Assembly (NCBI GenBank): GCA_030637065.1
Contig: DAOVVQ010000102.1
Coordinates: forward strand, 1 to 11,475
Source of the DNA: Planctomycetota bacterium
GTDB taxonomy: Bacteria; Planctomycetota; Phycisphaerae; Sedimentisphaerales; Anaerohalosphaeraceae
DNA length: 11,475 nt
Direction of reading: 5' to 3'
A model generated the notes under the pieces. That model saw nothing but the letters and a program-made list of their open reading frames with translations. It ran no database searches and was not told the origin of the DNA. Made by a program: the position numbers and the translations under genes. Positions 1 through 7,187 of this stretch are shown piece after piece (positions within the stretch are counted from its first letter, which is position 1; each line of letters opens with the position of its first letter).

Positions 1-2
1 CC

Positions 3-212
3 GTCGATGCCATACTCGTCGGCAGCAGCGGCCAAAGCTCCGAGGCCTTTGTCAAAGATAAGTTAATTGCCGCAGGTTCAAAACTGGCGGTTAGAAACGA
101 GGATAAAATATATACGTTTACAGTAGTTGAAATTCAGCACAATAAAGTGATTTTTGAATGTCAAAATGTAACTATCGCCGTAAAAATGGTTCAGCCTATG
201 CAGGCTGAATGA
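3..212 (+). CDS. C-terminal end of a PilP/GspC-like pilus or secretion component (5' truncated)
   Basis: The reading frame is open from the first bases of the window to TGA at 210-212, giving the last 69 residues of a longer protein; its start lies outside the window. The visible part has alternating beta-strand-like hydrophobic stretches (DAILVGSS, DKIYTFTVVEI, NKVIFECQNVTIAVKMVQ) around a turn near AAGSKLAVRNED. This resembles the small beta domain at the C-terminus of PilP and the homology region of GspC, inner-membrane proteins that contact the periplasmic N-domains of the secretin. The position 20 bases upstream of a secretin gene supports the assignment, since pilP-pilQ and gspC-gspD are the usual orders. 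What I see is the open frame and strand pattern; the family name is inferred from pattern and context, so another beta-rich periplasmic protein remains possible. Confidence 0.6.
   Translation, partial: VDAILVGSSGQSSEAFVKDKLIAAGSKLAVRNEDKIYTFTVVEIQHNKVIFECQNVTIAVKMVQPMQAE
190..209 (+). other. Perfect 8-bp hairpin at the end of the PilP-like gene
   Basis: TTCAGCCT (190-197) and AGGCTGAA (202-209) are exact reverse complements around the 4-base loop ATGC. The element covers the last sense codons, ends just before the TGA and lies 12 bases upstream of the secretin ribosome binding site. There is no T tract after it (only GTTT at 217-220), so it is not a convincing terminator. It could protect or separate mRNA segments or affect coupling to the secretin gene; the function is inference. 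Confidence 0.5.
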
Positions 213-221
213 CAATTGTTT

Positions 222-227
222 AGGAGG
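222..227 (+). promoter_or_regulatory. Ribosome binding site of the secretin gene
   Basis: A full AGGAGG lies 5 bases upstream of the ATG at 233. It is the strongest Shine-Dalgarno match in the window and fixes the secretin start. It also suggests the secretin is translated more efficiently than the operon partners with weak sites. Confidence 0.85.
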
Positions 228-232
228 TTATC

Positions 233-2017
233 ATGAACGCAGACAGAAGAAAAACCAAGAAAAGATTTGTTGTTTCGGCATTCGTGTGGCTCGTTGCCCT
301 CGGTTGTCTGGCAACCCTGGTCGTAGCTCAGGACGAACCGCTGGACAGTCCGGTAATGGTCCTCGAAGAGGCCGACTATGCCGCTGATGAGATGACATAC
401 GAGGAAGAAGCCGTATACGTCGTCGAAGATTCGGCGGTCAATTTCGAAGAAGATATCGATATCGAACCGCTCGATGCCGAGACCATACAGACGCTCACCC
501 TGAAGAAGGATATGAGCATCGCCGACGCCCTGAGGTTTCTGGCGCTTAAGTACCACAAGAACATCGTGCCCACGGAAAGGGTTGCCGGAAATATCACCGT
601 AACGGATCTCTATGATGTCACGTTCGAAGAGGCGCTCCAGGCGATCATCGGGACCAATCAGTACGACATTCAGGGTAACTTCATCAGGGTCTACACCGAA
701 GAGGAATACGAGCAGATCAAGAACAACAAACGAAGGATGGAATACAAGGTGTTCAGCCTGAATTACCTCACCGCTGACGAAGCCTTAAAGCTCGTCACTC
801 CCCTGCTCAGTGCAGACGGAATGGTTGCCACCAGTTCGCCCGCCCAAACAGGCGTTCCTGCCGGCGAGTCCATCAGTTCCGATTCAGCCGGTGGCGATAA
901 TCTTGCGTTTCAGGATACCGTTGTCGTTAAGGACTATCCTGAGACTATTGTCGAGGCTGAAGAACTGATAACGCAGCTTGATGTCAGGCCAAGGCAGGTC
1001 CTTATCGAGGCCACCATCTTGAGTGCTACCCTCACCGAGGACATGGAATTCGGTGTCGATCTGAATCTTGCCGGCGGCGCAAGCATCACACCTGCGCAGA
1101 TAAACGCCAACACAAAAGGAGCCATGCTTGAGGTTGGCGGATTTGCCAGTACAAGTTCCGATGGTCTTAAGATCGGTCTCAGAAGCGGAGATGTGTCACT
1201 ATTCATCAACGCTTTGGAAGAGATCACAGATACCACGATCATGGCCAATCCAAAGATATTGGCTGTCAACAAGCAGCTTGGCCAGGTATACATCGGAACC
1301 AAGCTCGGCTACAGAGAGGCTGACGTCATTACTGACGGAGGGGCGACTCAGGAAGGTGCGGTCAAGTTCCTCGATACCGGCACAAAGCTGTCGTTCAGGC
1401 CGTATATCGGCAGCGATGGATACATCAGGATGCAGATACATCCCAAGGACAGTACCGGCTCTCTAAACGCAAACGGCGTGCCTCAGGAAATCTCGACGGA
1501 ACTGGCCACGAACATAATGGTCAAGGACGGTCAGACGGTCGTCATTGGCGGTCTCTTCCGGGATAAGGTCACCGCCACCAAGAAACAGGTGCCAGTGCTG
1601 GGGAGCATTCCTATCATAGGCGAATTGTTCAAGGGTTATGACGATGAGAACCGTCGCGAAGAGGTTATTGTTCTGCTGACGCCTCACATCATCGACGATC
1701 CTGAAGAGTTAAACGGTGACGATAGAGTCAATGACGTTGCCCGAAAGAGGCTTGGTGCAAGAGACAACCTGCTTTGGCTCGGTATTGCCAAACGTGCGGA
1801 AGACAGCTACTCCCAGGCCGTTTCGCTCTATGCCGACGGCGATACTTATGGCGCTCTTCGTAAGCTTCAGTGGACTCTCAATCTCAGGCCCAATTATCTC
1901 GAAGCGATGAGGCTTAGAGACAGGATAGTTGGCGAGATCGGAGACGAAAGCACCCTTGAGAGGATCATGATCGACGCCATTGAGCAGGAAGAAGCTGACA
2001 AATGGTTCAGATATTAG
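233..2017 (+). CDS. Secretin (PilQ/GspD family outer-membrane channel) with TPR-like tail
   Basis: This protein should form the multimeric outer-membrane pore through which a pilus or secreted substrate passes. Its 594 residues start with a signal peptide (about 1-32, basic then hydrophobic, likely cut after VVA). Residues 34-83 are a disordered, very acidic stretch (20 D/E, no K/R). An N0/STN-like domain covers about 88-156. One N1-type secretin_N domain covers about 167-252 with a Ser/Gly/Ala-rich insert near 200-223. The secretin core runs from about 255 to 490 and carries the family signature VPVLGSIPIIGELF (453 on) and EEVIVLLTPHII (from about 476). N0 plus a single N1 looks more PilQ-like than GspD-like, but no AMIN domain is seen. 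Residues about 524-560 resemble one TPR unit, and the chain ends in aromatic Tyr. The ATG at 233 is set by AGGAGG. The family is certain; pilus versus type II secretion is not decided. Confidence 0.95.
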   Translation: MNADRRKTKKRFVVSAFVWLVALGCLATLVVAQDEPLDSPVMVLEEADYAADEMTYEEEAVYVVEDSAVNFEEDIDIEPLDAETIQTLTLKKDMSIADALRFLALKYHKNIVPTERVAGNITVTDLYDVTFEEALQAIIGTNQYDIQGNFIRVYTEEEYEQIKNNKRRMEYKVFSLNYLTADEALKLVTPLLSADGMVATSSPAQTGVPAGESISSDSAGGDNLAFQDTVVVKDYPETIVEAEELITQLDVRPRQVLIEATILSATLTEDMEFGVDLNLAGGASITPAQINANTKGAMLEVGGFASTSSDGLKIGLRSGDVSLFINALEEITDTTIMANPKILAVNKQLGQVYIGTKLGYREADVITDGGATQEGAVKFLDTGTKLSFRPYIGSDGYIRMQIHPKDSTGSLNANGVPQEISTELATNIMVKDGQTVVIGGLFRDKVTATKKQVPVLGSIPIIGELFKGYDDENRREEVIVLLTPHIIDDPEELNGDDRVNDVARKRLGARDNLLWLGIAKRAEDSYSQAVSLYADGDTYGALRKLQWTLNLRPNYLEAMRLRDRIVGEIGDESTLERIMIDAIEQEEADKWFRY

Positions 2018-2034
2018 ACCTATAGGCGAATACT

Positions 2035-2085
2035 TGCCCGGGGCCGGGTCATTATCGTCCGGCCCCGGGCAGCTTAAAAATTTTT
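2035..2085 (+). terminator. Strong GC-rich stem-loop after the secretin gene, possible attenuator
   Basis: TGCCCGGGGCCGG (2035-2047) pairs perfectly with CCGGCCCCGGGCA (2059-2071), a 13-bp stem with an 11-base loop. A run of five T follows at 2081-2085, but 9 bases downstream of the stem rather than next to it. An intrinsic terminator normally has the T run at once, so this may be a leaky terminator, a stabiliser of the upstream secretin mRNA or a processing site. Downstream genes clearly continue the operon, so full termination here is unlikely. Confidence 0.5.
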
Positions 2086-2109
2086 AGCTCAAGAACAGGA
2101 GTCAGACCC

Positions 2110-3303
2110 ATGTCAAATACACGAAAGCTAACGGCGATGCTGCTTACTATCTGCCTTCTGGCGATTGCCGGCGGGTGCGATTCGTATGCACAGAAAAAAG
2201 AGGCCGCCTATTCGCGATGGCACAAGGCAACGGCACAGGCAAAGATACCGGTTGCCCGCGAACTTTTCGAGAATAACAAGCTCGATGAGGCCGAAAAGAC
2301 CATTGCCCAGTGTATTGACGCCGACCCTGAGATGCCGCAGGCACACATCCTGATGGGTGAGATCCATTTCGCTTACGGACGTCTTTCTCAGGCACATGAC
2401 TCCTTCACTAAGGCCGTCGATCTCGATGGGCAACTCGATCAGGCATGGTATTTTCTCGGAACGCTTGCCCGCCAGCAGCATCAGCCCACCGATGCTCTGA
2501 GGTGCTACCGCAGGGCGATGTCGATCAAGCCCGCACAGACCGAATATATTACCGCTGTTGTCGAGATCTATGCCGCCCAGGGCGATTACGACGAGGCATT
2601 GGAGCTGCTGGAAGAGAAGATCGAGCAGTTTTCATCCGATGCCACGCTCAAGGTCGCCGCAGCCGATATCTACAACCGCCTTGACCAAACCGACCGGGCG
2701 ATCGGACTTTACAGCCAGGCCCTGATGCACAAGGCCGGCGACCGACGTATCACCGAGACGTTAGGATACTGCTACATAACCCAGCAGCAGTGGCCCCAGG
2801 CCGTAGAGATGTTCGAGAGTCTTCTGAAAGGCGCAGGCCCCGAGCAAAAGCAGGCCTGCCTGCAAATCCTTGCCATGTGCAGTATGAACGACGGGCAATA
2901 CTCGAGGGCATTTTCTTATTATGACAAGTTAAGCGTCGACCAGAGGGACAGCGCCGAACTCTGGTTGCAGATGGGCCAGGCCGCTCTCGGCGCCGATTCG
3001 TCGCATCGCGCCGCCGCTTGTGCCAGACGGGCGCTTGCATTAAGACCCGGCTGGCCCGACGCCATCGCGGTACAGGGCTGCTCGCTGTATCTCAGCCAGG
3101 ATTACACCGCTGCCATAAAGATATTCAGGAAGATCACCGCCGACGAAAAACTCTCCGGTTTCGCATGGCTGATGACCGGAAGGTGCTATCAGCAATTAGG
3201 CGAGATCGGGCCCGCAGACAAGGCATACGAAAAAGCCGTCAATCTGAACTCCGAAAGTAAACTTGTAACCTTGCTGACAAGACCGTATCAGCAGGTGAAA
3301 TAG
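2110..3303 (+). CDS. TPR-repeat protein, probable lipoprotein; candidate secretin pilotin/assembly factor
   Basis: The 397-residue product has a short basic N-terminus, a hydrophobic stretch (about 9-20) and a Cys at 23 in LAIAGGC. That is an imperfect lipobox, because Ala rather than Leu stands at -3, so lipidation is likely but not sure. From about residue 43 to 384 the chain is built of roughly ten 34-residue TPR units, recognisable by G/A-Y and A-F/Y-x-A-P spacing; clear ones include 77-110, 111-144 and 282-316. TPR arrays bind protein partners. Known TPR lipoproteins PilF/PilW and Tgl are needed to localise or assemble type IV pilus secretins, and this gene directly follows the secretin, so a pilotin-like role is a reasonable inference. 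AGGAG at 2097-2101 sets the ATG start. It is much longer than PilF (about 250 residues), so it may instead be a general scaffold. Confidence 0.85.
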   Translation: MSNTRKLTAMLLTICLLAIAGGCDSYAQKKEAAYSRWHKATAQAKIPVARELFENNKLDEAEKTIAQCIDADPEMPQAHILMGEIHFAYGRLSQAHDSFTKAVDLDGQLDQAWYFLGTLARQQHQPTDALRCYRRAMSIKPAQTEYITAVVEIYAAQGDYDEALELLEEKIEQFSSDATLKVAAADIYNRLDQTDRAIGLYSQALMHKAGDRRITETLGYCYITQQQWPQAVEMFESLLKGAGPEQKQACLQILAMCSMNDGQYSRAFSYYDKLSVDQRDSAELWLQMGQAALGADSSHRAAACARRALALRPGWPDAIAVQGCSLYLSQDYTAAIKIFRKITADEKLSGFAWLMTGRCYQQLGEIGPADKAYEKAVNLNSESKLVTLLTRPYQQVK

Positions 3304-3325
3304 TCCTGCTGCTGGAAATACCGAA

Positions 3326-4750
3326 TTGAACAATTATAAATATACATACATGGCGGTTTTGATCTTCGTCGCAGTTTCTCTGGCGTCCGCGGTAGCGGCT
3401 GGGCTTGGGTTCGTTTCCGGCAATGTTGCTGCGGTTTTCGGTTCGTTTGCGTTTACAGCGGTGCTGATAATCGGTTTTTATCACTGCCGAACGTGCAGCG
3501 CCATCGATTTCATCATCAAAAATCTCAACAACGGCGAGCCGACGCGGATCCGAAAGAAGAATATCCGACCCTTAACACCGCTTGGCGATGCGATCACCGA
3601 ATTTGCCGCCAATTCGGTGCAAAAGGCCGGCGATGTCGAAGAGCAGCTTACCGACCTGAACCTCCAGATCCAGCTCCTCCAGCGCCAAAAACAAAACGCC
3701 GAGGCGATCATATACAGTATTCGCGACACGGTCATAGTTACCGATGCCTTCGACCGGCTCATAATGGCAAGCGCATCGGCACAGGAACTCTTTGGTTTCG
3801 ACATAGCCGATGCCATCGGAAAGCCCGCCGACGACATCATACCGGACCGGGAATTTCTCCGGCTGATACAAAACGCAAGGCGCAGCAATCTCTTCGGTGT
3901 CAAGCACGAAGTGGCGTTTACAACTGACGGCCAGGAAAGGACTTACGACTGCCTTATTTCCTGCGTCCGCGACGAAAAGGATATAACCTGCGGCATAGTA
4001 GCCGTCCTGCACGACATAACACGCGAGAAAGAGATATCGAACGCAAAGAACGATTTTGTCGGGCATGTCTCACACGAACTGAAAACCCCCCTGGCCTCGA
4101 TAAACGCTTATGCCGAAATGCTGATCGACGGTGAAGCGGATAGCCAGGAAAAGATAAACGAATTCTGCGAGGTCATACAGACGCAGGCACAGAGGCTCAA
4201 CCGTCTCATCGAGGACATACTTAATATTTCCAGGATAGAATCGGGTCTTACGAAGATAAGCCGCCAGCCGACAAGCCTGGCGCTGCTTATGACCGATTCG
4301 CTCAAGATGATCGAAAGCTACGCCTCGGAGAAGAACATCACGGTAAACGCCCAGTCGCCGATAATATTCGATCAGGTCAATATCGACCGTGACATGATGT
4401 CGCAGGTGGTCGTCAATCTGCTCAGCAACGCCGTCAAGTATACGCCCCGCGACGGCTCGATCACTATTACGATCGATGTCAACGACTCTGATGGGCTTGT
4501 CCATGCGAATATCAGCGATACCGGTGTCGGGATACCGCCCGACGACCTTGAGCACGTCTTTGATAAATTTTATCGGGTCGAGCAAAATAAAAAATATGCA
4601 AAAGGAACCGGGTTAGGACTGAATCTGGTCAAGCAAATTGTCGAAAAAGTACATGGAGGAAGGGTATTCGTAACCAGCATACCCGGAGAGGGAAGCACTT
4701 TCGGATTTGAACTGCCGCTGGCCCTGAGCCGGGCGGCTGAGACCGTTTAA
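3326..4750 (+). CDS. Membrane sensor histidine kinase with PAS domain
   Basis: A 474-residue transmitter kinase that should autophosphorylate and pass phosphate to a receiver, most simply the one encoded next. Two membrane helices (about 9-30 and 34-54) are joined by only a few residues, so there is no periplasmic sensor; sensing is probably by the membrane or the cytoplasmic PAS domain. A HAMP-like stretch (about 54-98) and a short coiled coil (104-128) lead to PAS (about 126-234). HisKA carries the H box VSHELKTPL with His250. The ATP-binding domain has the N box NLLSNAVKYTP (key Asn368), G1 DTGVGIP (398-404) and G2 GTGLGL (427-432), all intact. The start is a TTG with a weak GGAA 8 bases upstream; an in-frame ATG at 3350 (residue 9) has no visible binding site and is the alternative. 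The gene lies 22 bases after the TPR gene. Confidence 0.93.
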   Translation: MNNYKYTYMAVLIFVAVSLASAVAAGLGFVSGNVAAVFGSFAFTAVLIIGFYHCRTCSAIDFIIKNLNNGEPTRIRKKNIRPLTPLGDAITEFAANSVQKAGDVEEQLTDLNLQIQLLQRQKQNAEAIIYSIRDTVIVTDAFDRLIMASASAQELFGFDIADAIGKPADDIIPDREFLRLIQNARRSNLFGVKHEVAFTTDGQERTYDCLISCVRDEKDITCGIVAVLHDITREKEISNAKNDFVGHVSHELKTPLASINAYAEMLIDGEADSQEKINEFCEVIQTQAQRLNRLIEDILNISRIESGLTKISRQPTSLALLMTDSLKMIESYASEKNITVNAQSPIIFDQVNIDRDMMSQVVVNLLSNAVKYTPRDGSITITIDVNDSDGLVHANISDTGVGIPPDDLEHVFDKFYRVEQNKKYAKGTGLGLNLVKQIVEKVHGGRVFVTSIPGEGSTFGFELPLALSRAAETV

Positions 4751-4767
4751 TTCGCATGGAGAATAAT

Positions 4768-5151
4768 ATGCCGGAAAAAAAAGTATTAGTTGCCGATGAT
4801 GAAATTCACATCGTTCAGGTTGTCGCCATTAAGCTGAAGAATAACGGTTTCGATGTTATCACCGCCGAAAGCGGAACAGACGCCCTTGCGCTTGCTCTGA
4901 GCGAGAAGCCCGACATCCTCGTTACTGATTTTCAGATGCCGGGGATGACAGGTCTGGAGCTGATCGAAAATCTCCGAAAAAATCCCGACACAGCCGACAT
5001 GCCCGTCGTGATGCTTACCGCGAGAGGGTTTGCGATCGAGGAGGAGCAGAGAGAGCAACTGAAAATCTCGGTGTGTCTGAGTAAGCCGTTTAGCCCGCGG
5101 GAGCTGCTCCAGCATGTTCAGGATGCCCTCGCGGAGGTTGCATCGGTATAA
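4768..5151 (+). CDS. Stand-alone response regulator receiver
   Basis: A single REC domain of 127 residues with nothing attached. The acidic pocket is D10, D11, the phosphoacceptor is D54 in VTDFQMPG, the switch Thr is T84 in MLTARG and the conserved Lys is K106 in LSKPF, so it should be phosphorylated. With no output domain it must act by protein contact, as CheY-type or phosphorelay receivers do. The kinase gene ends just upstream, making it the likely donor; the HD-GYP protein encoded next or the pilus ATPase are possible targets (inference). I chose ATG 4768 because GGAG (4758-4761) lies 6 bases before it and MPEKKVLVADDE is the usual receiver beginning. An upstream in-frame ATG at 4756 would add four residues but has no binding site. 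Confidence 0.92.
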   Translation: MPEKKVLVADDEIHIVQVVAIKLKNNGFDVITAESGTDALALALSEKPDILVTDFQMPGMTGLELIENLRKNPDTADMPVVMLTARGFAIEEEQREQLKISVCLSKPFSPRELLQHVQDALAEVASV

Positions 5152-5187
5152 ACCGGCAATGACAATCGAATGGGTTGACTTGAGAAT

Positions 5188-6765
5188 ATGAGTGATACAG
5201 ACGTAAAAAAGTTATCCGCCAAACACCTGGATCGCCTCCGGGCATTTGCGGAAAAGATGGATAAGTTCGGTGCGGAGCTGACGGTTTTCGACCCAGCCGG
5301 CAATCGCCTGACGGACTCTGTGGACCGGGAAGGTCTGCCGGACGGCCATGCGGAACAATTAGCCGAATATGCCCGCACGGCATGTCAGAGCAGTGAGCAG
5401 GGCGTTCGTCACTGTGGCAACAACGGCAAATTTCTTGCCACATGCCTTCAGGAAAACGATGAAACCGTCGCAGTCGCCGTACTGGATGCCAATGCCGCTG
5501 ACGGCGATACGGCATATCTCCTGGAGATGCTCGATTCGCTTACTGACGAGTTCAAATCGACGTCAAAAGCCGCCAGCCAACTCGAAAAGGTCAGCACCGA
5601 ACTGCTCCAGACATACGAAGAACTTGTGCTTTTGTACAACATGAGCACGAATATGAAAGTGACGCAGTCAAATGCCATCTATCTGCAAATGGCCTGCGAT
5701 CAGCTTACGCAGCTTGTCAATGTCGAGGGTATCGCTATCTTTCTCGAAAGGACCGAGAACGGCCAGCAGGCACTCGCGCTGACGGCTGGCAGCGGGGTGG
5801 TCTCTATCGACAATATGACCGCCGACGTACTCCAGGTCAGACTCGGCCAGGAATTAGACGCCGGAAAAGAAGCTCTGCTCGACAGCCAGGTCGATGCGCC
5901 GTTTAAGTACGACTGGCCCGAAAGGATAGAGAATCTCATCGCCGTACCGCTGAGCGGAAACGGACGGATGTTCGGGCTGATGGTCGCAACTAATGTAGTC
6001 GAGAAACCCGATTTTGACAGTACGGACATAAAATTGTTCAACTCCGTGGCCAACCAGTGTGCGGTCTTCATCGAGAATTGCCGGCTCTTTAAGGACCTTA
6101 AGGAGCTGTTCATCGGCTCGCTCAAAACGCTGACAAACAGCATCGACGCAAAGGACCAGTACACGCGGGGCCATTCGGAAAGGGTCGCCTTCATATCGAG
6201 GTGGATCGCGGAAAAAGTCGCTGAAGTCGAGCCTCTCAAAGAAGAGGAGATACATAAGATCTATCTTGCCGGCCTCCTGCATGATATCGGGAAGATCGGC
6301 GTCGATGAGGCCGTTCTGAGAAAAAAAGGAAAGCTCAACGACGAGGAGATGAGCAAGATAAAGACCCATCCCCGCATCGGTGCCGCCATTCTCGCCGATA
6401 TCAGGCAAATGCGGGACATCGTGCCGGGTGTGCTCTACCACCACGAAAGGATGGACGGAAAGGGATATCCCGAAGGGCTTGAGGGAGAGCGAATACCGCT
6501 GATCGGAAAGATCATCAGCCTCGCCGACGCGTTCGATGCGATGACATCGAAAAGGACATACAGGGACGCCATGAGTATCAAACGCGCGACCGCCGAGATC
6601 GAAAAGACCCTCGGAACACAATTCGACGAAAAGATCGGAAACATCTTCCTGAAAAGCGATATCCGTAAACTGTGGAGCATCATTCAGGATGGGTTCATCG
6701 AAAGCTGGGATTACAGCAACTTCTCGGAATACGGAACCACCGCGGTAGGAGCCCTGATACGGTAA
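5188..6765 (+). CDS. GAF and HD-GYP domain protein, probable cyclic-di-GMP phosphodiesterase
   Basis: A soluble protein of 525 residues. The N-terminal part (about 1-100) is a small sensory-looking domain with three evenly spaced cysteines (C66, C76, C86); I do not recognise it firmly, though it recalls PocR-like sensor domains. A helical linker (about 108-150) leads to a GAF domain (about 150-305). The C-terminal HD-GYP domain (about 310-475) has all expected metal ligands and signatures: H329 in GHSERVA, LLHDIGK (H365, D366, K369), H394 in THPRIGA, HHERMDGKGYP (H418, H419, G426-Y427-P428) and D447 in LADAFDAMTS. HD-GYP enzymes hydrolyse c-di-GMP to pGpG or GMP. It has no receiver of its own, unlike RpfG, but a separate receiver is encoded 36 bases upstream, as if RpfG were split. 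The start ATG has only a weak GAG site. Confidence 0.93.
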   Translation: MSDTDVKKLSAKHLDRLRAFAEKMDKFGAELTVFDPAGNRLTDSVDREGLPDGHAEQLAEYARTACQSSEQGVRHCGNNGKFLATCLQENDETVAVAVLDANAADGDTAYLLEMLDSLTDEFKSTSKAASQLEKVSTELLQTYEELVLLYNMSTNMKVTQSNAIYLQMACDQLTQLVNVEGIAIFLERTENGQQALALTAGSGVVSIDNMTADVLQVRLGQELDAGKEALLDSQVDAPFKYDWPERIENLIAVPLSGNGRMFGLMVATNVVEKPDFDSTDIKLFNSVANQCAVFIENCRLFKDLKELFIGSLKTLTNSIDAKDQYTRGHSERVAFISRWIAEKVAEVEPLKEEEIHKIYLAGLLHDIGKIGVDEAVLRKKGKLNDEEMSKIKTHPRIGAAILADIRQMRDIVPGVLYHHERMDGKGYPEGLEGERIPLIGKIISLADAFDAMTSKRTYRDAMSIKRATAEIEKTLGTQFDEKIGNIFLKSDIRKLWSIIQDGFIESWDYSNFSEYGTTAVGALIR

Positions 6766-6782
6766 GAATTTATCCGGTACTA

Positions 6783-6796
6783 CGGGCGAAAGCCCG
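6783..6796 (+). other. GNRA-tetraloop hairpin upstream of the STAS gene
   Basis: CGGGC (6783-6787) pairs with GCCCG (6792-6796) around the loop GAAA, a stable GNRA tetraloop. It sits between the HD-GYP stop and the ribosome binding site AAGGCG (6801-6806) of the STAS gene, leaving that site free. It may be an mRNA stabilising element or a tertiary docking element; it is too short to be a known riboswitch by itself. Confidence 0.45.
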
Positions 6797-6814
6797 GGTT
6801 AAGGCGAATATAAA

Positions 6815-7150
6815 ATGAAGATCGAATCACAGGAATATAACGAGGTTATGGTCGTTGAACTTCAGGGCGAGTTCACGGAAGAAGCGATAAAGCCGTTTCA
6901 GGACCATACCAGCAGCGTCGTCGCGTCGGGAGCGGCATGTATCGTTCTGGACATGACAAATGTCAGTTTCATCGACAGCCGCTGTATCGAGCAACTCCTG
7001 TGGCTCAAGGACTATTGCCACCAGAACAGCCGACAATTGAAACTGGCCGGGCTTGACGAAAACTGCGCCAGAATCCTCGAAATTACCCGTCTGCTGCCGG
7101 GATTCGACAATTACGCCGAACTTTCCGAAGCGGTAAAAAGCTTCGCATAA
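6815..7150 (+). CDS. STAS-domain protein (anti-sigma factor antagonist-like)
   Basis: A 111-residue single STAS domain, the usual length for SpoIIAA/RsbV-type proteins. The hallmark beta-strand and switch loop are VLDMTNVSFIDSRCIEQLL, with D54-S55 where SpoIIAA-type proteins carry the Ser that a partner kinase phosphorylates. The usual DSSG motif is DSRC here, so the phospho-site is kept but its surroundings differ. Such proteins work by partner switching with an anti-sigma kinase or, in some chemosensory and secretion systems, with other regulators. No SpoIIAB/RsbW-like kinase or sigma factor is encoded in the window, so the partner is unknown. AAGGCG at 6801-6806 precedes the ATG by 8 bases. 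The position between the HD-GYP gene and the assembly ATPase suggests a regulatory input to the machine (inference). Confidence 0.88.
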   Translation: MKIESQEYNEVMVVELQGEFTEEAIKPFQDHTSSVVASGAACIVLDMTNVSFIDSRCIEQLLWLKDYCHQNSRQLKLAGLDENCARILEITRLLPGFDNYAELSEAVKSFA

Positions 7151-7163
7151 ATAAACGGTTTAA

Positions 7164-7179
7164 CGCCCCGATAGAGGCG
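7164..7179 (+). promoter_or_regulatory. Hairpin overlapping the ribosome binding site of the ATPase gene
   Basis: CGCC (7164-7167) can pair with GGCG (7176-7179), with a further C7169-G7174 pair around one mismatch. The right arm contains the purine-rich site AGAGGCG used by the GTG start at 7188. If it forms, translation of the ATPase would be dampened or regulated. The stem is short and was found by eye only. Confidence 0.3.
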
Positions 7180-7187
7180 AATTTTAA

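Noticed and set aside
3326..3350. AT-rich promoter-like sequence at the kinase start
   Set aside because: TATA-like hexamers exist, but no -35 match lies at suitable spacing and the region fits the coding start from TTG.
4756..4767. Upstream ATG as start of the receiver gene
   Set aside because: No ribosome binding site, whereas ATG 4768 has GGAG 6 bases upstream and gives the usual receiver N-terminus.
5175..5180. TTGACT as a -35 element before the HD-GYP gene
   Set aside because: No -10 hexamer is found 15-19 bases downstream.
5854..6621. Long minus-strand open frame (255 codons) opposite the HD-GYP gene
   Set aside because: It mirrors a convincingly coding + strand gene with intact catalytic motifs, shows no recognisable domain and has composition typical of an antisense shadow.
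6783..6796. c-di-GMP riboswitch suggested by the GNRA tetraloop near c-di-GMP genes
   Set aside because: Only one short hairpin is present; the conserved core and second helix of a GEMM riboswitch are not seen in the 49-base gap.
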